A DNA stretch of 15,306 bases, taken from the NCBI GenBank assembly GCA_030147065.1, contig JASLAP010000221.1:1-15306 (forward strand), given 5' to 3'. Below the pieces are notes generated by a model, which saw only the letters and a program-made list of their open reading frames with translations, did no database searches and was not told the origin of the DNA. Positions 4,994 through 12,794 of the stretch are shown here, piece by piece; the first letter of the stretch is position 1; the number at the start of each line of letters is the position of its first letter. Position numbers and translations under genes: made by a program. This DNA comes from Pseudonocardia sp. (GTDB lineage: Bacteria > Actinomycetota > Actinomycetes > Mycobacteriales > Pseudonocardiaceae).

Positions 4994-7462
4994 TCAGCCC
5001 CCCGGCACCGACGGCTCCGGCGCCAACCGCCGCCCCGGCCACCCGCTGGCCCTGCCGACCAGCGAGACGAGCGCGGGCACCAGCAGGGACCGGACCACGA
5101 AGGCGTCGATCAGCACGCCGACGGCCACGGCGAAGGCGAGTTCCTCGAACGGCCCGACCGGGATCAGCGCGACGAGGGCGAAGCTGGCCGCCAGGGTGAT
5201 CCCCGCGGCGTTGATCGCCCTCGTCGACCGGGGCACCGCGACGGCCAGGGCCTCGGACAGCGGCCGGTGGCGGGCCTCCTCCCAGATGTAGCCGACGCTG
5301 AAGATGTTGTAGTCCGAGCCGAGCGAGATCAGCAGCACCGCCGCGGCGAACGGCACGTAGAAGACCAGGCCGTCGCGGCCCAGCAGGTCCTGGAAGAACC
5401 AGGTGGTCAAGCCGAGCGCGGCGCCCACCGCGAGCACGCTGGTGGCCAGCAGGTAGAGCGGGGCCACCAGGGCGCGCAGGAAGACCACCAGCAGCAGCAG
5501 GTCGACCAGCACCACGGCGATGGCGACCCGGCTCAGGTCGGCATCGGCGGTTTCCACGAGGGACAGGCCCAGCGCGGTGTCGCCGGCGTAGGACACCTCG
5601 GCACCGGCCAGGCCCACCCGGGTGAGCAGGGCCGGCATCTCCGCGCGCAGCTCCCGGAGCACGTCGATGGCGTCCGCGCCGAGCGGGTCGGCGTCGAGCA
5701 CCACCAGGAACCGGGCGGCGCCCCCGTCCGGGGCGAGGAACAGGCCGAGCTCGATCGGCAACGGCTGGTCCCCGGGCCCGAGCACGCCGGCGACACCGGG
5801 CTGCTCGACCAGCAGCCGCTCCAGCTCGGCCAGCCGCTCGCGCTCCGCGGTGACCCCCGGACTGGCCACGACGATCGCGGTGGGGGCGGTGATGCCCGGG
5901 GCGAACGCCTGCCCGGCGGCCTCCGCGGCGACGCGCACCGGGTCGTCGGCCGGCAGCGCGTCCACCGGCGACACGGAGGTGCGCAGCCCGGTCAGCGGCA
6001 GGGAGGCGACCACCAGCAGCGCCAGCACCCCCACGGTGACCGCGGCGGCGACCGGGCGCCGGCCCACCACCCGCAGGAACCGGGTCGGGGTCACCGTGCT
6101 GGCCAGGCGCGCCGGCCCGGTCCCGGCCGGGTCGTCCGGGTCGACCGGGGCGGTGCCGGGTCGCGCGGACGGCCAGAACGTCCACCGCCCGAGGATGGCC
6201 ATCAACGCCGGCACCAGCGTCGTCGCCACCGCCAGCCCGACCAGCACGGTGATCGCCAGGGCCGGGCCGAACGCCTGGAACAGCGGGGACTCGGCCACCA
6301 TCAGCGTGGCCACCCCGGCAGCCACGGTCAGGCCCGCCACGAACACGATGGGCAGGTACTCGGCGACCCCGGCGCGGACGGCCTCCGGGCCGGTGGCGCC
6401 CTCGCGCAGCCGGCGCTGCAGCCCGGACAGGAAGAAGATCGAGTAGTCGGTGGTGATGCCCAGCAGCAGCGCCACCACCACCGGCTGCACCTGGCCCGGG
6501 GCGGCGAACCCGGTCAGCTCGCCGAACAGGCCGATCGCCCGGTCGGTGATCAGGTACCCCACCCCGGCCGCGACCAGGGTGATCAGCGGGGCCACCACGG
6601 AGCGGAAGTTGAGCCCCACGATCAGCGTGATGGCGATCAGCGTCGCCAGCTCGACCAGCGGCAGGGTGGCCACGATCAGCTGCCACTGCGCGCCCTGCAG
6701 CGGGATGGTGCCGGTGGCCCCGAGCACGCCGCCGTCGGGCCGGTCCAGGCTCGCGGCGTAGTCGCGGGCGATGGCGTCCTGCTCGCCGAGGTTGGCCGTC
6801 GGGGCGATGAACAGGTAGGTGATCAGCGCCGTGTTCTGCTCCCCGGCCTCCGGGAACAGCAACGGGTTGTTGGTCAGCGGGTAGGCCAGCAGCAGCTCGC
6901 TGTCCGGCTCGCCGCCCGCGTCGATGGTGCGCTTGTCGACCTCCAGCGCGCGCAGCGCCGAGTCGGCCTGGGTGAACGGGTCCAGGCCGTCCGGGTCGTG
7001 CTGCACCACGGCGGTGCGCGAGAGCAGCGGCAGTCCGAACCGCTCCACCGCGTCGATCTGAGCCTGGATGGCCGGGTTGCGCTCACCGACCAGGCCGGAC
7101 AGCCCGGCCCCGCTGCTGGCCAGACCCGGCAGCAGGGAGACCGCGGCGAGCGTGGCCGCGGCCACCGCCGCGATGACCACCCAGCGGAACCGGACCACGG
7201 CCGCGGCGAACGCCTGCACCACGATCTGCCGCCGCGCCGTGGACCGGCGGCCCCGGCGCGCGGGCTTCTCCCCGGCCGGCCCGGTGTCGCCGCCGTCGGC
7301 GACCTCGCTGCTGTCGTCGCGGCCGTCGTCGGTCTTGGCGTCGGTCTTGGTCTCGGTCCGGGTCTTGCTCGCCTCGCTGGTCTCGCCGGAGTCCCCGGCG
7401 GCCTCGTCCGCGGCGCCGTCGTTCCCGCCGTCCCGCGCGGGTTCGTCCTCGGGATCAGCCAC
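4994..7462 (-). CDS. MMPL/RND-family transporter
   Basis: This 822-aa protein is a proton-driven RND exporter of the MMPL class. It has two repeats, each with one N-terminal membrane helix (about 93-112 and 471-490), an outer domain and a bundle of five helices (265-425 and 645-803). The proton-relay Asp-Tyr pairs are visible in GITTDYSIFFLSG (D339-Y340) and GSDYNIFSVGYIWEEARHR (D717-Y718). An unusual acidic cytoplasmic leader of about 65 residues contains the Lys/Thr/Asp-rich run KTRTETKTDAKTDD. GTG 7462 lies inside the end of the preceding gene (8-bp overlap) and has no clear Shine-Dalgarno, so translation is probably coupled. Mycobacterial relatives export lipids or siderophores; the substrate here is unknown. 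Confidence 0.92.
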   Translation of the reverse strand: MADPEDEPARDGGNDGAADEAAGDSGETSEASKTRTETKTDAKTDDGRDDSSEVADGGDTGPAGEKPARRGRRSTARRQIVVQAFAAAVVRFRWVVIAAVAAATLAAVSLLPGLASSGAGLSGLVGERNPAIQAQIDAVERFGLPLLSRTAVVQHDPDGLDPFTQADSALRALEVDKRTIDAGGEPDSELLLAYPLTNNPLLFPEAGEQNTALITYLFIAPTANLGEQDAIARDYAASLDRPDGGVLGATGTIPLQGAQWQLIVATLPLVELATLIAITLIVGLNFRSVVAPLITLVAAGVGYLITDRAIGLFGELTGFAAPGQVQPVVVALLLGITTDYSIFFLSGLQRRLREGATGPEAVRAGVAEYLPIVFVAGLTVAAGVATLMVAESPLFQAFGPALAITVLVGLAVATTLVPALMAILGRWTFWPSARPGTAPVDPDDPAGTGPARLASTVTPTRFLRVVGRRPVAAAVTVGVLALLVVASLPLTGLRTSVSPVDALPADDPVRVAAEAAGQAFAPGITAPTAIVVASPGVTAERERLAELERLLVEQPGVAGVLGPGDQPLPIELGLFLAPDGGAARFLVVLDADPLGADAIDVLRELRAEMPALLTRVGLAGAEVSYAGDTALGLSLVETADADLSRVAIAVVLVDLLLLVVFLRALVAPLYLLATSVLAVGAALGLTTWFFQDLLGRDGLVFYVPFAAAVLLISLGSDYNIFSVGYIWEEARHRPLSEALAVAVPRSTRAINAAGITLAASFALVALIPVGPFEELAFAVAVGVLIDAFVVRSLLVPALVSLVGRASGWPGRRLAPEPSVPGG

Positions 7463-8129
7463 GGGGTGGACCGCTGGACCGCTCGGACCCCACCCAGCCG
7501 GCCGGCTCCGGTGCCGTCCACTCCGCGGGCGGCCGCACCCCGAGCCGGCGCAGCTCGGCGGCGGCCAGTGGGTGGTGCCGGCCCCGGTCCACGTCGAGCC
7601 ACGGCCGCGGTCCGAGCCGGCGCAGCTCGCTGTAGGGCACCCGGCGCAGCCCCGCCCGGGCCAGGTGCTCGACCAGCATCGGGTCCACCGGGCCGCGCAG
7701 CAGCCGGCGCAGGGCGCGCAGCTCACGCCGCCGGGCCAGCCGCAGCGGCAGGTACGCCAGCAGCAGCGGCACGATCGGCAGGGCGGCGACCGCGACGCCG
7801 AGCAGCACCGCCAGCGCCTGCACGTCGGCGCGCGCGGCGCCGACGCTGCTCCGGATGTCCACCGCGGTCTCCTGCACCGAGCCGGCCAGCTCCCCGGCGC
7901 CGTCGCCGACCAGCGGCACCTCACCGAGCAGCCCGATGGCCTGCGCGGTCACGTCCAGCGCATCGGCCGCCCGCAGCAGCCCGGCGTCCAGCTCGGCCAG
8001 CGCCCACACGTGCAGGGCGGTCAGCACGCCGAGCGCGGCGAACACCACGACCGTCACCGCGGCCGTGAGGTCCCACCTGCGGACCGTGCGGCGGCTGGGG
8101 AGCAGTGCGAGCTCGGACATCACCGGCAT
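7455..8129 (-). CDS. Two-TM membrane protein of unknown function, coupled to the MMPL transporter
   Basis: This 224-aa protein has two clear membrane segments, at about 21-46 and 106-128. Between them is an Ala-rich outer domain of about 60 residues with likely coiled-coil character (LAELDAGLLRAADALDVTAQ; SVQETAVDIRSSVGAARADV). A basic cytoplasmic tail follows, with LARRRELRALRRLLRGP at 131-147. I do not recognise the family. ATG 8129 follows GTGGGGGAACC; a second ATG at 8120 would remove three residues. Its stop lies inside the MMPL gene start, so the two proteins are likely made in fixed proportion and may form a complex. That partnership is inferred from gene order only. Confidence 0.8.
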   Translation of the reverse strand: MPVMSELALLPSRRTVRRWDLTAAVTVVVFAALGVLTALHVWALAELDAGLLRAADALDVTAQAIGLLGEVPLVGDGAGELAGSVQETAVDIRSSVGAARADVQALAVLLGVAVAALPIVPLLLAYLPLRLARRRELRALRRLLRGPVDPMLVEHLARAGLRRVPYSELRRLGPRPWLDVDRGRHHPLAAAELRRLGVRPPAEWTAPEPAGWVGSERSSGPPRG

Positions 8130-8232
8130 GGTTCCCCCACCGGGGCCCTGCGTCGAGCCGTGGCGCCCCCTACGCTGCCGGCACGTCGGCCGGCGACGGC
8201 GCGACGGACGATCTCGACGGCATCGGGAGACC

Positions 8233-8679
8233 ATGGGCGACTACGACGACCCCGACCTCGTCGGGCGAGCGCCGGCCGGCCGGATGCTGCCCGTCCTGCT
8301 GGCGCTCGGGGCGCTGGCGGTCGGGCTGGTGGCCGGGTACCTGCTGCGGGCCGGGACCGAGCCGCCGGCGCCGGTGGCCGCGCCACCCACCACCGTGGTG
8401 GCCCCGCCGCCGCCCCCACCGACGGCGCCGCCGTCGCCGTGCGTGGCGATCGCCCAGGGTGGCACCGAGCTGATCGCCGAGCTGGAACGGGCGGTGCGGG
8501 CCATCGGCGCGCTCGACCCGACCGAGCTGCGCGGGGTCCTGGACGAGATCCAGCGGCTGCGCACCGAACTGCAGAACGAGGTGGACGCCTGCCAGTCGCA
8601 GGTCGGCGGGACGACCGGACCGGGGACGCCGGGCGAGCCGATCGGGCCGCCGCCGGCCGTGCCGCCGCCGACCGGCTGA
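8233..8679 (+). CDS. One-TM, Pro-rich, coiled-coil exported-domain protein
   Basis: This 148-aa protein begins with a short acidic tail (MGDYDDPDL), then one membrane helix at about 18-40. A Pro/Ala linker (43-69) and a helical outer segment (76-120; ELERAVRAIGALDPTELRGV and LDEIQRLRTELQNEV) follow, ending in a Gly/Pro tail. Cys70 and Cys120 bracket the helical segment and could form a disulfide outside the membrane. ATG 8233 has GGGAGA five bases upstream. It is divergent from the two-TM/MMPL operon across about 100 bp, and both neighbours carry outer coiled-coil-like segments, so a shared envelope role is possible. I do not recognise the family. Confidence 0.8.
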   Translation: MGDYDDPDLVGRAPAGRMLPVLLALGALAVGLVAGYLLRAGTEPPAPVAAPPTTVVAPPPPPPTAPPSPCVAIAQGGTELIAELERAVRAIGALDPTELRGVLDEIQRLRTELQNEVDACQSQVGGTTGPGTPGEPIGPPPAVPPPTG

Positions 8680-8702
8680 CCGGACTCCGCCCGGGCACCC
8701 CC

Positions 8703-8720
8703 CGCGGGGTCGGCCCCGCG
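8703..8720 (+). terminator. Hairpin downstream of the coiled-coil protein
   Basis: CGCGGGG and CCCCGCG form a 7-bp stem with a TCGG loop, 24 bp after the stop, followed by a C-run rather than T's. A further inverted repeat, GCCCGG-CA-CCGGGC, lies at 8760-8773. The rest of the 8680-8917 spacer shows nothing I can name; the promoter of the next gene should be there. Confidence 0.45.
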
Positions 8721-8917
8721 CCCCCCACCACGACGACCATGGTCACTCCTCTCGGCGGTGCCCGGCACCGGGCGGCGTCCCGGTCGGGTCCGCATTCCCG
8801 GTCGATATCGCCGGTTACCTGGCGGGCAGCTTGCGAAGTCGGCCCGCCGGCCCGATCGTCAGCTCGCCGTCAGGCGCGGCGGGGTCTGGGGCCAGCCACG
8901 CCGGGTAGTCAGCCGGC

Positions 8918-9436
8918 GTGTGGTTCGACTCCTGGTCCGATCTGGGCCGCATCCTGGTCGTAGGCCCGCTGGCCTACCTCGCCCTGGTCGTGATGCTGCG
9001 CATCTCCGGCGCCAGGACGCTGTCCAAGCTCAACGCCTTCGACCTGGTGGTCACGGTCGCGCTCGGCTCGACCCTGGCGACGGTGGTGCTCAACGCCGAC
9101 GTCAGCCTGGCCGAGGGGCTGCTCGCCCTGGTGCTGCTGGTGCTGCTGCAGTACCTGATCAGCTGGTCGTCGCGGCGGTGGCCGGCGGTCGAGCGGGCGG
9201 TGAAGTCCGAGCCGGTGCTGCTGTACCGCCGGGGCTACCTGCACGGGCCGATGCGCCGGGCCCGGGTGACCGAGGACGAGCTCCTGCAGGCGGCCCGCTC
9301 CTCCGGGCGTCCCGGCCTGGGTGACGTGACCGCGGTGGTGCTGGAGACCGACGGCACGCTCAGCGTGCTGTCCGCTCAACCCGAACTGCCCGACCGCGGC
9401 AGAACCCACCAGACAACCTCGGAGGAACAGTGCTGA
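8918..9436 (+). CDS. DUF421 (YetF-like) membrane protein
   Basis: This 172-aa protein has three membrane helices, at about 11-28, 42-60 and 66-83, and a cytoplasmic domain. The conserved DUF421 run is RISGARTLSKLNAFDLVVTV (28-47), continuing through the LGSTLAT segment to about residue 66. The cytoplasmic part shows SEPVLLYRRGYLHGPMRRAR (97-116), TEDELLQAARSSG and the ending VTAVVLETDGTLSVL. The length is somewhat shorter than YetF of Bacillus. GTG 8918 is the only start that keeps the first helix; its Shine-Dalgarno is weak. The stop overlaps the G6PDH start by 7 bp, so the genes form an operon. Function of the family is poorly defined; roles in envelope stress or spore germination are known only for some homologs. 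Confidence 0.88.
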   Translation: MWFDSWSDLGRILVVGPLAYLALVVMLRISGARTLSKLNAFDLVVTVALGSTLATVVLNADVSLAEGLLALVLLVLLQYLISWSSRRWPAVERAVKSEPVLLYRRGYLHGPMRRARVTEDELLQAARSSGRPGLGDVTAVVLETDGTLSVLSAQPELPDRGRTHQTTSEEQC

Positions 9437-10785
9437 AGGCCCTGGTCGTGCTCGGCGCCGGCGGTGACCTGACCGGTCGCTACCTGCTGCCCGCCCTGGT
9501 CCGGCTCGCGGCGGTGAAGGGGCTGCCGCCGGACGTGCGGATCGTCGGGGTGGACCGGGATCCGGGTGACGACGAGTCGTTCCGCGCCGCGGCGCGCGGC
9601 CACCTGGACCGCCACCTGCCGGACCGGGACGACGCGGCGAGCGAGGACGTGCTCGCGCGGCTGTCCTACCGGCAGGGCGACGTGACCGCGGCCGCGGACC
9701 TGCGCCGCGCACTGGACGGGCTCGAGCCACCGTTCGCCCTCTACCTGGCGCTGCCGAACGCCGTCGCCCGCCCGACCGTCGACGCGTTGATGGAGCTGGA
9801 CGTCCCCGAACACACCGCGCTGGTGTTCGAGAAGCCGTTCGGGACCGATCTGGCCGCCGCCCGCGAGCTCAACGAGGTGATCCGGCGCGGGTTCGGCGAG
9901 CAGGACGTCTTCCGGGTCGACCACTTCCTGGCCAAGCAGACCGTGCTCAACGTGCTCGGGCTGCGCTTCGCCAACCGGTTGTTCGAGCCGGTCTGGAACG
10001 GCGGGCACATCGAGCGGGTCGACATCGTCTGGGACGAGTCACTCGGGCTGGAGGGCCGGGCCGGGTACTACGACCGGGCCGGCGCGCTGCGCGACATGAT
10101 CCAGAACCACCTGCTGCAGCTGCTGGCGCTGGTGGCGATGGAGCCGCCGGCGTCGCTGGGGGAGCTGGACCTGCGCAACCGCAAGGTCGACGTGCTGCGC
10201 GCGGTCGTCTCGCCGGACCCGGAGCAGATGGCGGCGCTGACCCGCCGGGCCCGCTACGGCGCCGGTCGCGTCGACGGAAAGGACCTGCCCGCCTACGCCG
10301 ACGAGGACGGGGTGGATGCGTCCCGGGGGACCGAGACCTTCGCCGAGGTGACCCTGCGGGTGCAGAACTGGCGCTGGGCCGGGGTGCCGTTCCGGCTGCG
10401 CACCGGCAAGGCCCTGTCCACCGCGCGCCGCGAGATCGTCGTGCACCTGCGTCCGGTGCCGCACCACCCCTTCGACGACCGCGGGACCCCCGACGTGCTG
10501 CGGCTGTCGCTGGACCCGGACCGGATCGCGGTGGAGCTCAACCTCAACGGCACGGGGGACCCGTTCGACCTGGAGCGGTCCTCGCTGTCCGCGACGTTCG
10601 CGGCGCAGGAGCTGCCGCCCTACAGCCTGCTGCTGCACGAGATCTTCGAGCGCGACCCGACCCTGTCGATCCGCGGGGACGAGGCCGAGGAGAGCTGGCG
10701 GATCGTCGAGCCGGTGCTGCAGGCCTGGGCCGACGACGTGGTCCCGCTGGAGGAGTACCCGGCCGGCTCGACCGGGCCCGGGTAG
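9430..10785 (+). CDS. Glucose-6-phosphate dehydrogenase-like protein (divergent zwf paralog)
   Basis: This 451-aa protein has the G6PDH fold: a Rossmann nucleotide-binding start (VVLGAGGDLTGRYLLPAL, 7-23), EKPFG (134-138), substrate-binding FRVDHFLAKQT (161-171), the DRAGALRDMIQNH run with the proposed catalytic His227, and RTGKAL (324-329). The family reaction is oxidation of glucose 6-phosphate to 6-phosphogluconolactone with NADP. It is shorter than the usual 480-510 residues and departs at key sites: GDLxxRK is GDLTGRY, so Tyr18 replaces the usual Lys, and RIDHYLGKE is RVDHFLAKQ. It is therefore probably a secondary zwf with altered kinetics or substrate. GTG 9430 follows a strong GGAGGA. 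TAG and TGA stand in tandem at the end. No opcA or gnd lies beside it. Confidence 0.88.
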   Translation: MLKALVVLGAGGDLTGRYLLPALVRLAAVKGLPPDVRIVGVDRDPGDDESFRAAARGHLDRHLPDRDDAASEDVLARLSYRQGDVTAAADLRRALDGLEPPFALYLALPNAVARPTVDALMELDVPEHTALVFEKPFGTDLAAARELNEVIRRGFGEQDVFRVDHFLAKQTVLNVLGLRFANRLFEPVWNGGHIERVDIVWDESLGLEGRAGYYDRAGALRDMIQNHLLQLLALVAMEPPASLGELDLRNRKVDVLRAVVSPDPEQMAALTRRARYGAGRVDGKDLPAYADEDGVDASRGTETFAEVTLRVQNWRWAGVPFRLRTGKALSTARREIVVHLRPVPHHPFDDRGTPDVLRLSLDPDRIAVELNLNGTGDPFDLERSSLSATFAAQELPPYSLLLHEIFERDPTLSIRGDEAEESWRIVEPVLQAWADDVVPLEEYPAGSTGPG

Positions 10786-10788
10786 TGA

Positions 10789-10804
10789 CGGCCGGCGCCG
10801 GCCG
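10789..10804. terminator. Palindrome between convergent zwf-like and RDD genes
   Basis: CGGCCGGCGCCGGCCG is perfectly self-complementary over 16 bp. It lies in the 37-bp spacer between two converging stops, the expected place for a shared terminator. There is no T-run. Confidence 0.45.
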
Positions 10805-10822
10805 GGGTCGGTTCTGCGCGGG

Positions 10823-11734
10823 TCAGCGGGGGAGGGCGAAGCCGTCGTCCGGCGGGTCGGGTGGCGCGGGGGCGTCGGTGGCGCGCTGCCACCCCGACCG
10901 GGCCGGGACGGCGGTCGGCGGGTCGTCGGGGAGCGCGGTATCCGCGGTGGCCGGCTCGTCCGGCGGGTCCGTCGCGGCCCGCTGGGCCTGCAGCCGCTCG
11001 GTCTCGCGTCGCCGGCGTTCGGCGAGGACGGCGGACAGGTAGGGCTCCGCGGCGGTGCCCGGCGGCGGCGCGGGGCTGGTGCGGGCGGCGATCTCGGCGG
11101 CCAGCGACTCGCCCAGCGTCGCGCGCACCCGCGGGTCGAGGTCGGACACGCGCTGCAGGAACTGGCGGGCCTGCAGGGCCAGCGGGTCGGGCAGCTGCGA
11201 CAGCGACAGCGTCCGCGCCCACCCGGCCAGCGCGGGCGGCATCGGCACCGGTGCGGTCGCCACCCGCGGCACCCGTTCGCGGACGACGACGGTGCCGGCC
11301 AGCGCGTCGCCGACCCGCCTGCCCCGCGCCGAGACCAGCGAGGAGATCACCCCGATCACCCCGCAGAACGCGCTGAGCACGCCGAAGTCGATGACGAAGC
11401 CGGCCAGCCCGCGGGTCAGGGCGTGCCGGAACCGGATCGGGCCGCCGTCCTCGCGCACCACCCGCAGCCCCAGGGCCGCCTTGCCGAGCGACCGGCCCCG
11501 GGTGAGCGTCTCGACCGTCACCGGGTAGACGACGAACGCCGAGATCGTGACGATCAGGCCGATCGCGGCGGCCAGGGCCAGGTCGAACTCGCCCAGCACG
11601 CCGGTCACCGAGAACGCCAGTCCCAGGGCCGTGAACGCCGCGAGCATGACCGCCAGGTCGACGGCGAAGGCGAGCGAGCGGGTGGCCAGCCGGGCCGGCC
11701 GCAGCTCGACCAGCACGCCGTCCCCGGTGATCAT
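10823..11734 (-). CDS. RDD-family membrane protein
   Basis: The RDD domain covers residues 10-155: RLATRSLAFAVDLAVMLAAF holds the Arg and first Asp, and ARGRRVGDALAGTVVV (136-151) the last Asp. Membrane helices lie at about 22-45, 50-75 and 110-134. Unlike short RDD proteins, it has a cytoplasmic tail of about 150 residues (155-303), Ala/Pro-rich with a charged helix LAERRRRETERLQAQRAA at 237-254. The total is 303 residues. ATG 11734 has GGGTGA just upstream. Divergence from SpoIIM and proximity to MoxR/DUF58 match a conserved actinobacterial cluster (Rv3695 is the mycobacterial counterpart). Family function is unsettled; membrane transport has been suggested. Confidence 0.9.
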   Translation of the reverse strand: MITGDGVLVELRPARLATRSLAFAVDLAVMLAAFTALGLAFSVTGVLGEFDLALAAAIGLIVTISAFVVYPVTVETLTRGRSLGKAALGLRVVREDGGPIRFRHALTRGLAGFVIDFGVLSAFCGVIGVISSLVSARGRRVGDALAGTVVVRERVPRVATAPVPMPPALAGWARTLSLSQLPDPLALQARQFLQRVSDLDPRVRATLGESLAAEIAARTSPAPPPGTAAEPYLSAVLAERRRRETERLQAQRAATDPPDEPATADTALPDDPPTAVPARSGWQRATDAPAPPDPPDDGFALPR

Positions 11735-11780
11735 GTCGGTCACCCGGCTATTGTGCCGCCGACCGGGGGAGGGGCACAGC
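11735..11780. promoter_or_regulatory. Short divergent promoter region of RDD and SpoIIM genes
   Basis: Only 46 bp separate the two starts. TATTGT (11749-11754, plus) and CACAAT (11755-11750, minus) overlap almost completely and are the only AT-rich bases in the spacer. Both could serve as -10 elements, with the matching -35 regions inside the opposite gene. No convincing -35 was found, so this is tentative. Confidence 0.35.
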
Positions 11781-12776
11781 ATGGACGTCGACGCCTACGC
11801 CGCCGCGCACGACGACGAGTGGCGGCGGCTCGCCGAGCTGCTCGACCGCCGCCGGCTGTCCGGCCCGGAGGTCGACGAGCTGGTCACCCGCTACCAGCGC
11901 ACCGCCGTGCACCTGTCGACGATCCGGTCGTCCTCGCCGGACCCGGCGCTGGTCGGGCGGCTGTCGGGGCTGGTGGCCCGGGCGCGCTCGGCGGTCACCG
12001 GGACCCCCGCTCCGGCCTGGCGCGACGCCGCCCGGTTCGCCGTGGCCGGCTTCCCCGCCGCGCTGTACCTGAGCCGACGCTGGTGGCTCGCGCCCGCGGC
12101 GCTCTCGCTGGCCGTCGGGTGGCTGGTCGGGGCGTGGGTGGCCGGCAGCCCGCAGGTGCAGGCCAGCATCGCCACCCCCGCCGAGGCCCGCCGGCTCGTC
12201 GAGGTCGACTTCGCGGAGTACTACTCCGCGGCGCCGGCCGGGTCGTTCGCCGCGCAGGTCTGGACGAACAACGCCTACGTGGCGGCGCTGTGCCTGGTGG
12301 CCGGGGTGCTGCTGGTGCCGGTCGTGCTCGTGCTGGCCGTCAATGTCGTCAGCATCGGGGTGACGGGCGGGCTGATGGCCGCGGGCGGCCGCCTGGACCT
12401 GTTCCTCGGGCTGATCACCCCGCACGGGCTGCTGGAGCTCACCGCCGTGTTCGTCGCGGCCGGGGCCGGGCTGAAGCTGGGCTGGACGGTCGTCGACCCC
12501 GGCCCGCTGCCCCGCGGGGTCGCCGTCGCGGCCCAGGCCCGGGCCACCGTCGGGATGGCGCTCGGGGTGGCCGCGGTGCTGGCCGTGTCCGGGGTCATCG
12601 AGGCGTTCGTGACGCCGTCCGGGCTGCCGACGTGGGCCCGGATCGGGATCGGGGTGCTGGCCGAGGCGCTGTTCCTGGCCTACGTGTGGGTGCTCGGCCG
12701 GCGCGCCGCGCGGACCGGCGAGACCGGCGACCTCACCGCCGCCGACGCCGGCGACCGCGCCCCCACCGCCGCCTGA
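11781..12776 (+). CDS. SpoIIM-family membrane protein (stage II sporulation protein M domain)
   Basis: This 331-aa protein has a soluble helical N-terminus (1-85) with the family pattern EWRRLAELLDRR...DELVTRYQR. Membrane helices follow at about 102-122, 168-188, 190-205, 217-236, 257-275 and 286-305. The hallmark sequences TPHGLLEL (213-220) and IEAFVTPSGLP (273-283) are intact. ATG 11781 is preceded by GGGGGAGGGG. In Bacillus SpoIIM belongs to the peptidoglycan-degrading complex that drives engulfment. In actinobacteria without endospores the homolog sits beside MoxR and DUF58 genes (Rv3694c type), and its role is unknown. It converges on the DUF58 gene with 18 bp between stops. Confidence 0.92.
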   Translation: MDVDAYAAAHDDEWRRLAELLDRRRLSGPEVDELVTRYQRTAVHLSTIRSSSPDPALVGRLSGLVARARSAVTGTPAPAWRDAARFAVAGFPAALYLSRRWWLAPAALSLAVGWLVGAWVAGSPQVQASIATPAEARRLVEVDFAEYYSAAPAGSFAAQVWTNNAYVAALCLVAGVLLVPVVLVLAVNVVSIGVTGGLMAAGGRLDLFLGLITPHGLLELTAVFVAAGAGLKLGWTVVDPGPLPRGVAVAAQARATVGMALGVAAVLAVSGVIEAFVTPSGLPTWARIGIGVLAEALFLAYVWVLGRRAARTGETGDLTAADAGDRAPTAA

Positions 12777-12794
12777 CCCCGTCGATCCTCACCG

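Noticed and set aside
3906..6686. One long minus-strand frame joining part of the MMPL region to YihY
   Set aside because: The upstream part is a wrong-frame reading of the MMPL gene. YihY has its own start near 4853 and MMPL its own stop at 4994, so there is no fusion.
4943..8068. Plus-strand open frame of 1041 codons opposite the MMPL transporter
   Set aside because: It is the GC-driven antisense shadow of a clear MMPL gene; its translation is Gln/His/Arg/Gly-rich with no domain.
8797..8813. Near-palindrome around CGATATCG in the DUF421 upstream spacer
   Set aside because: Only the central 8 bp are perfectly symmetric and there is no second copy, so I cannot support an operator.
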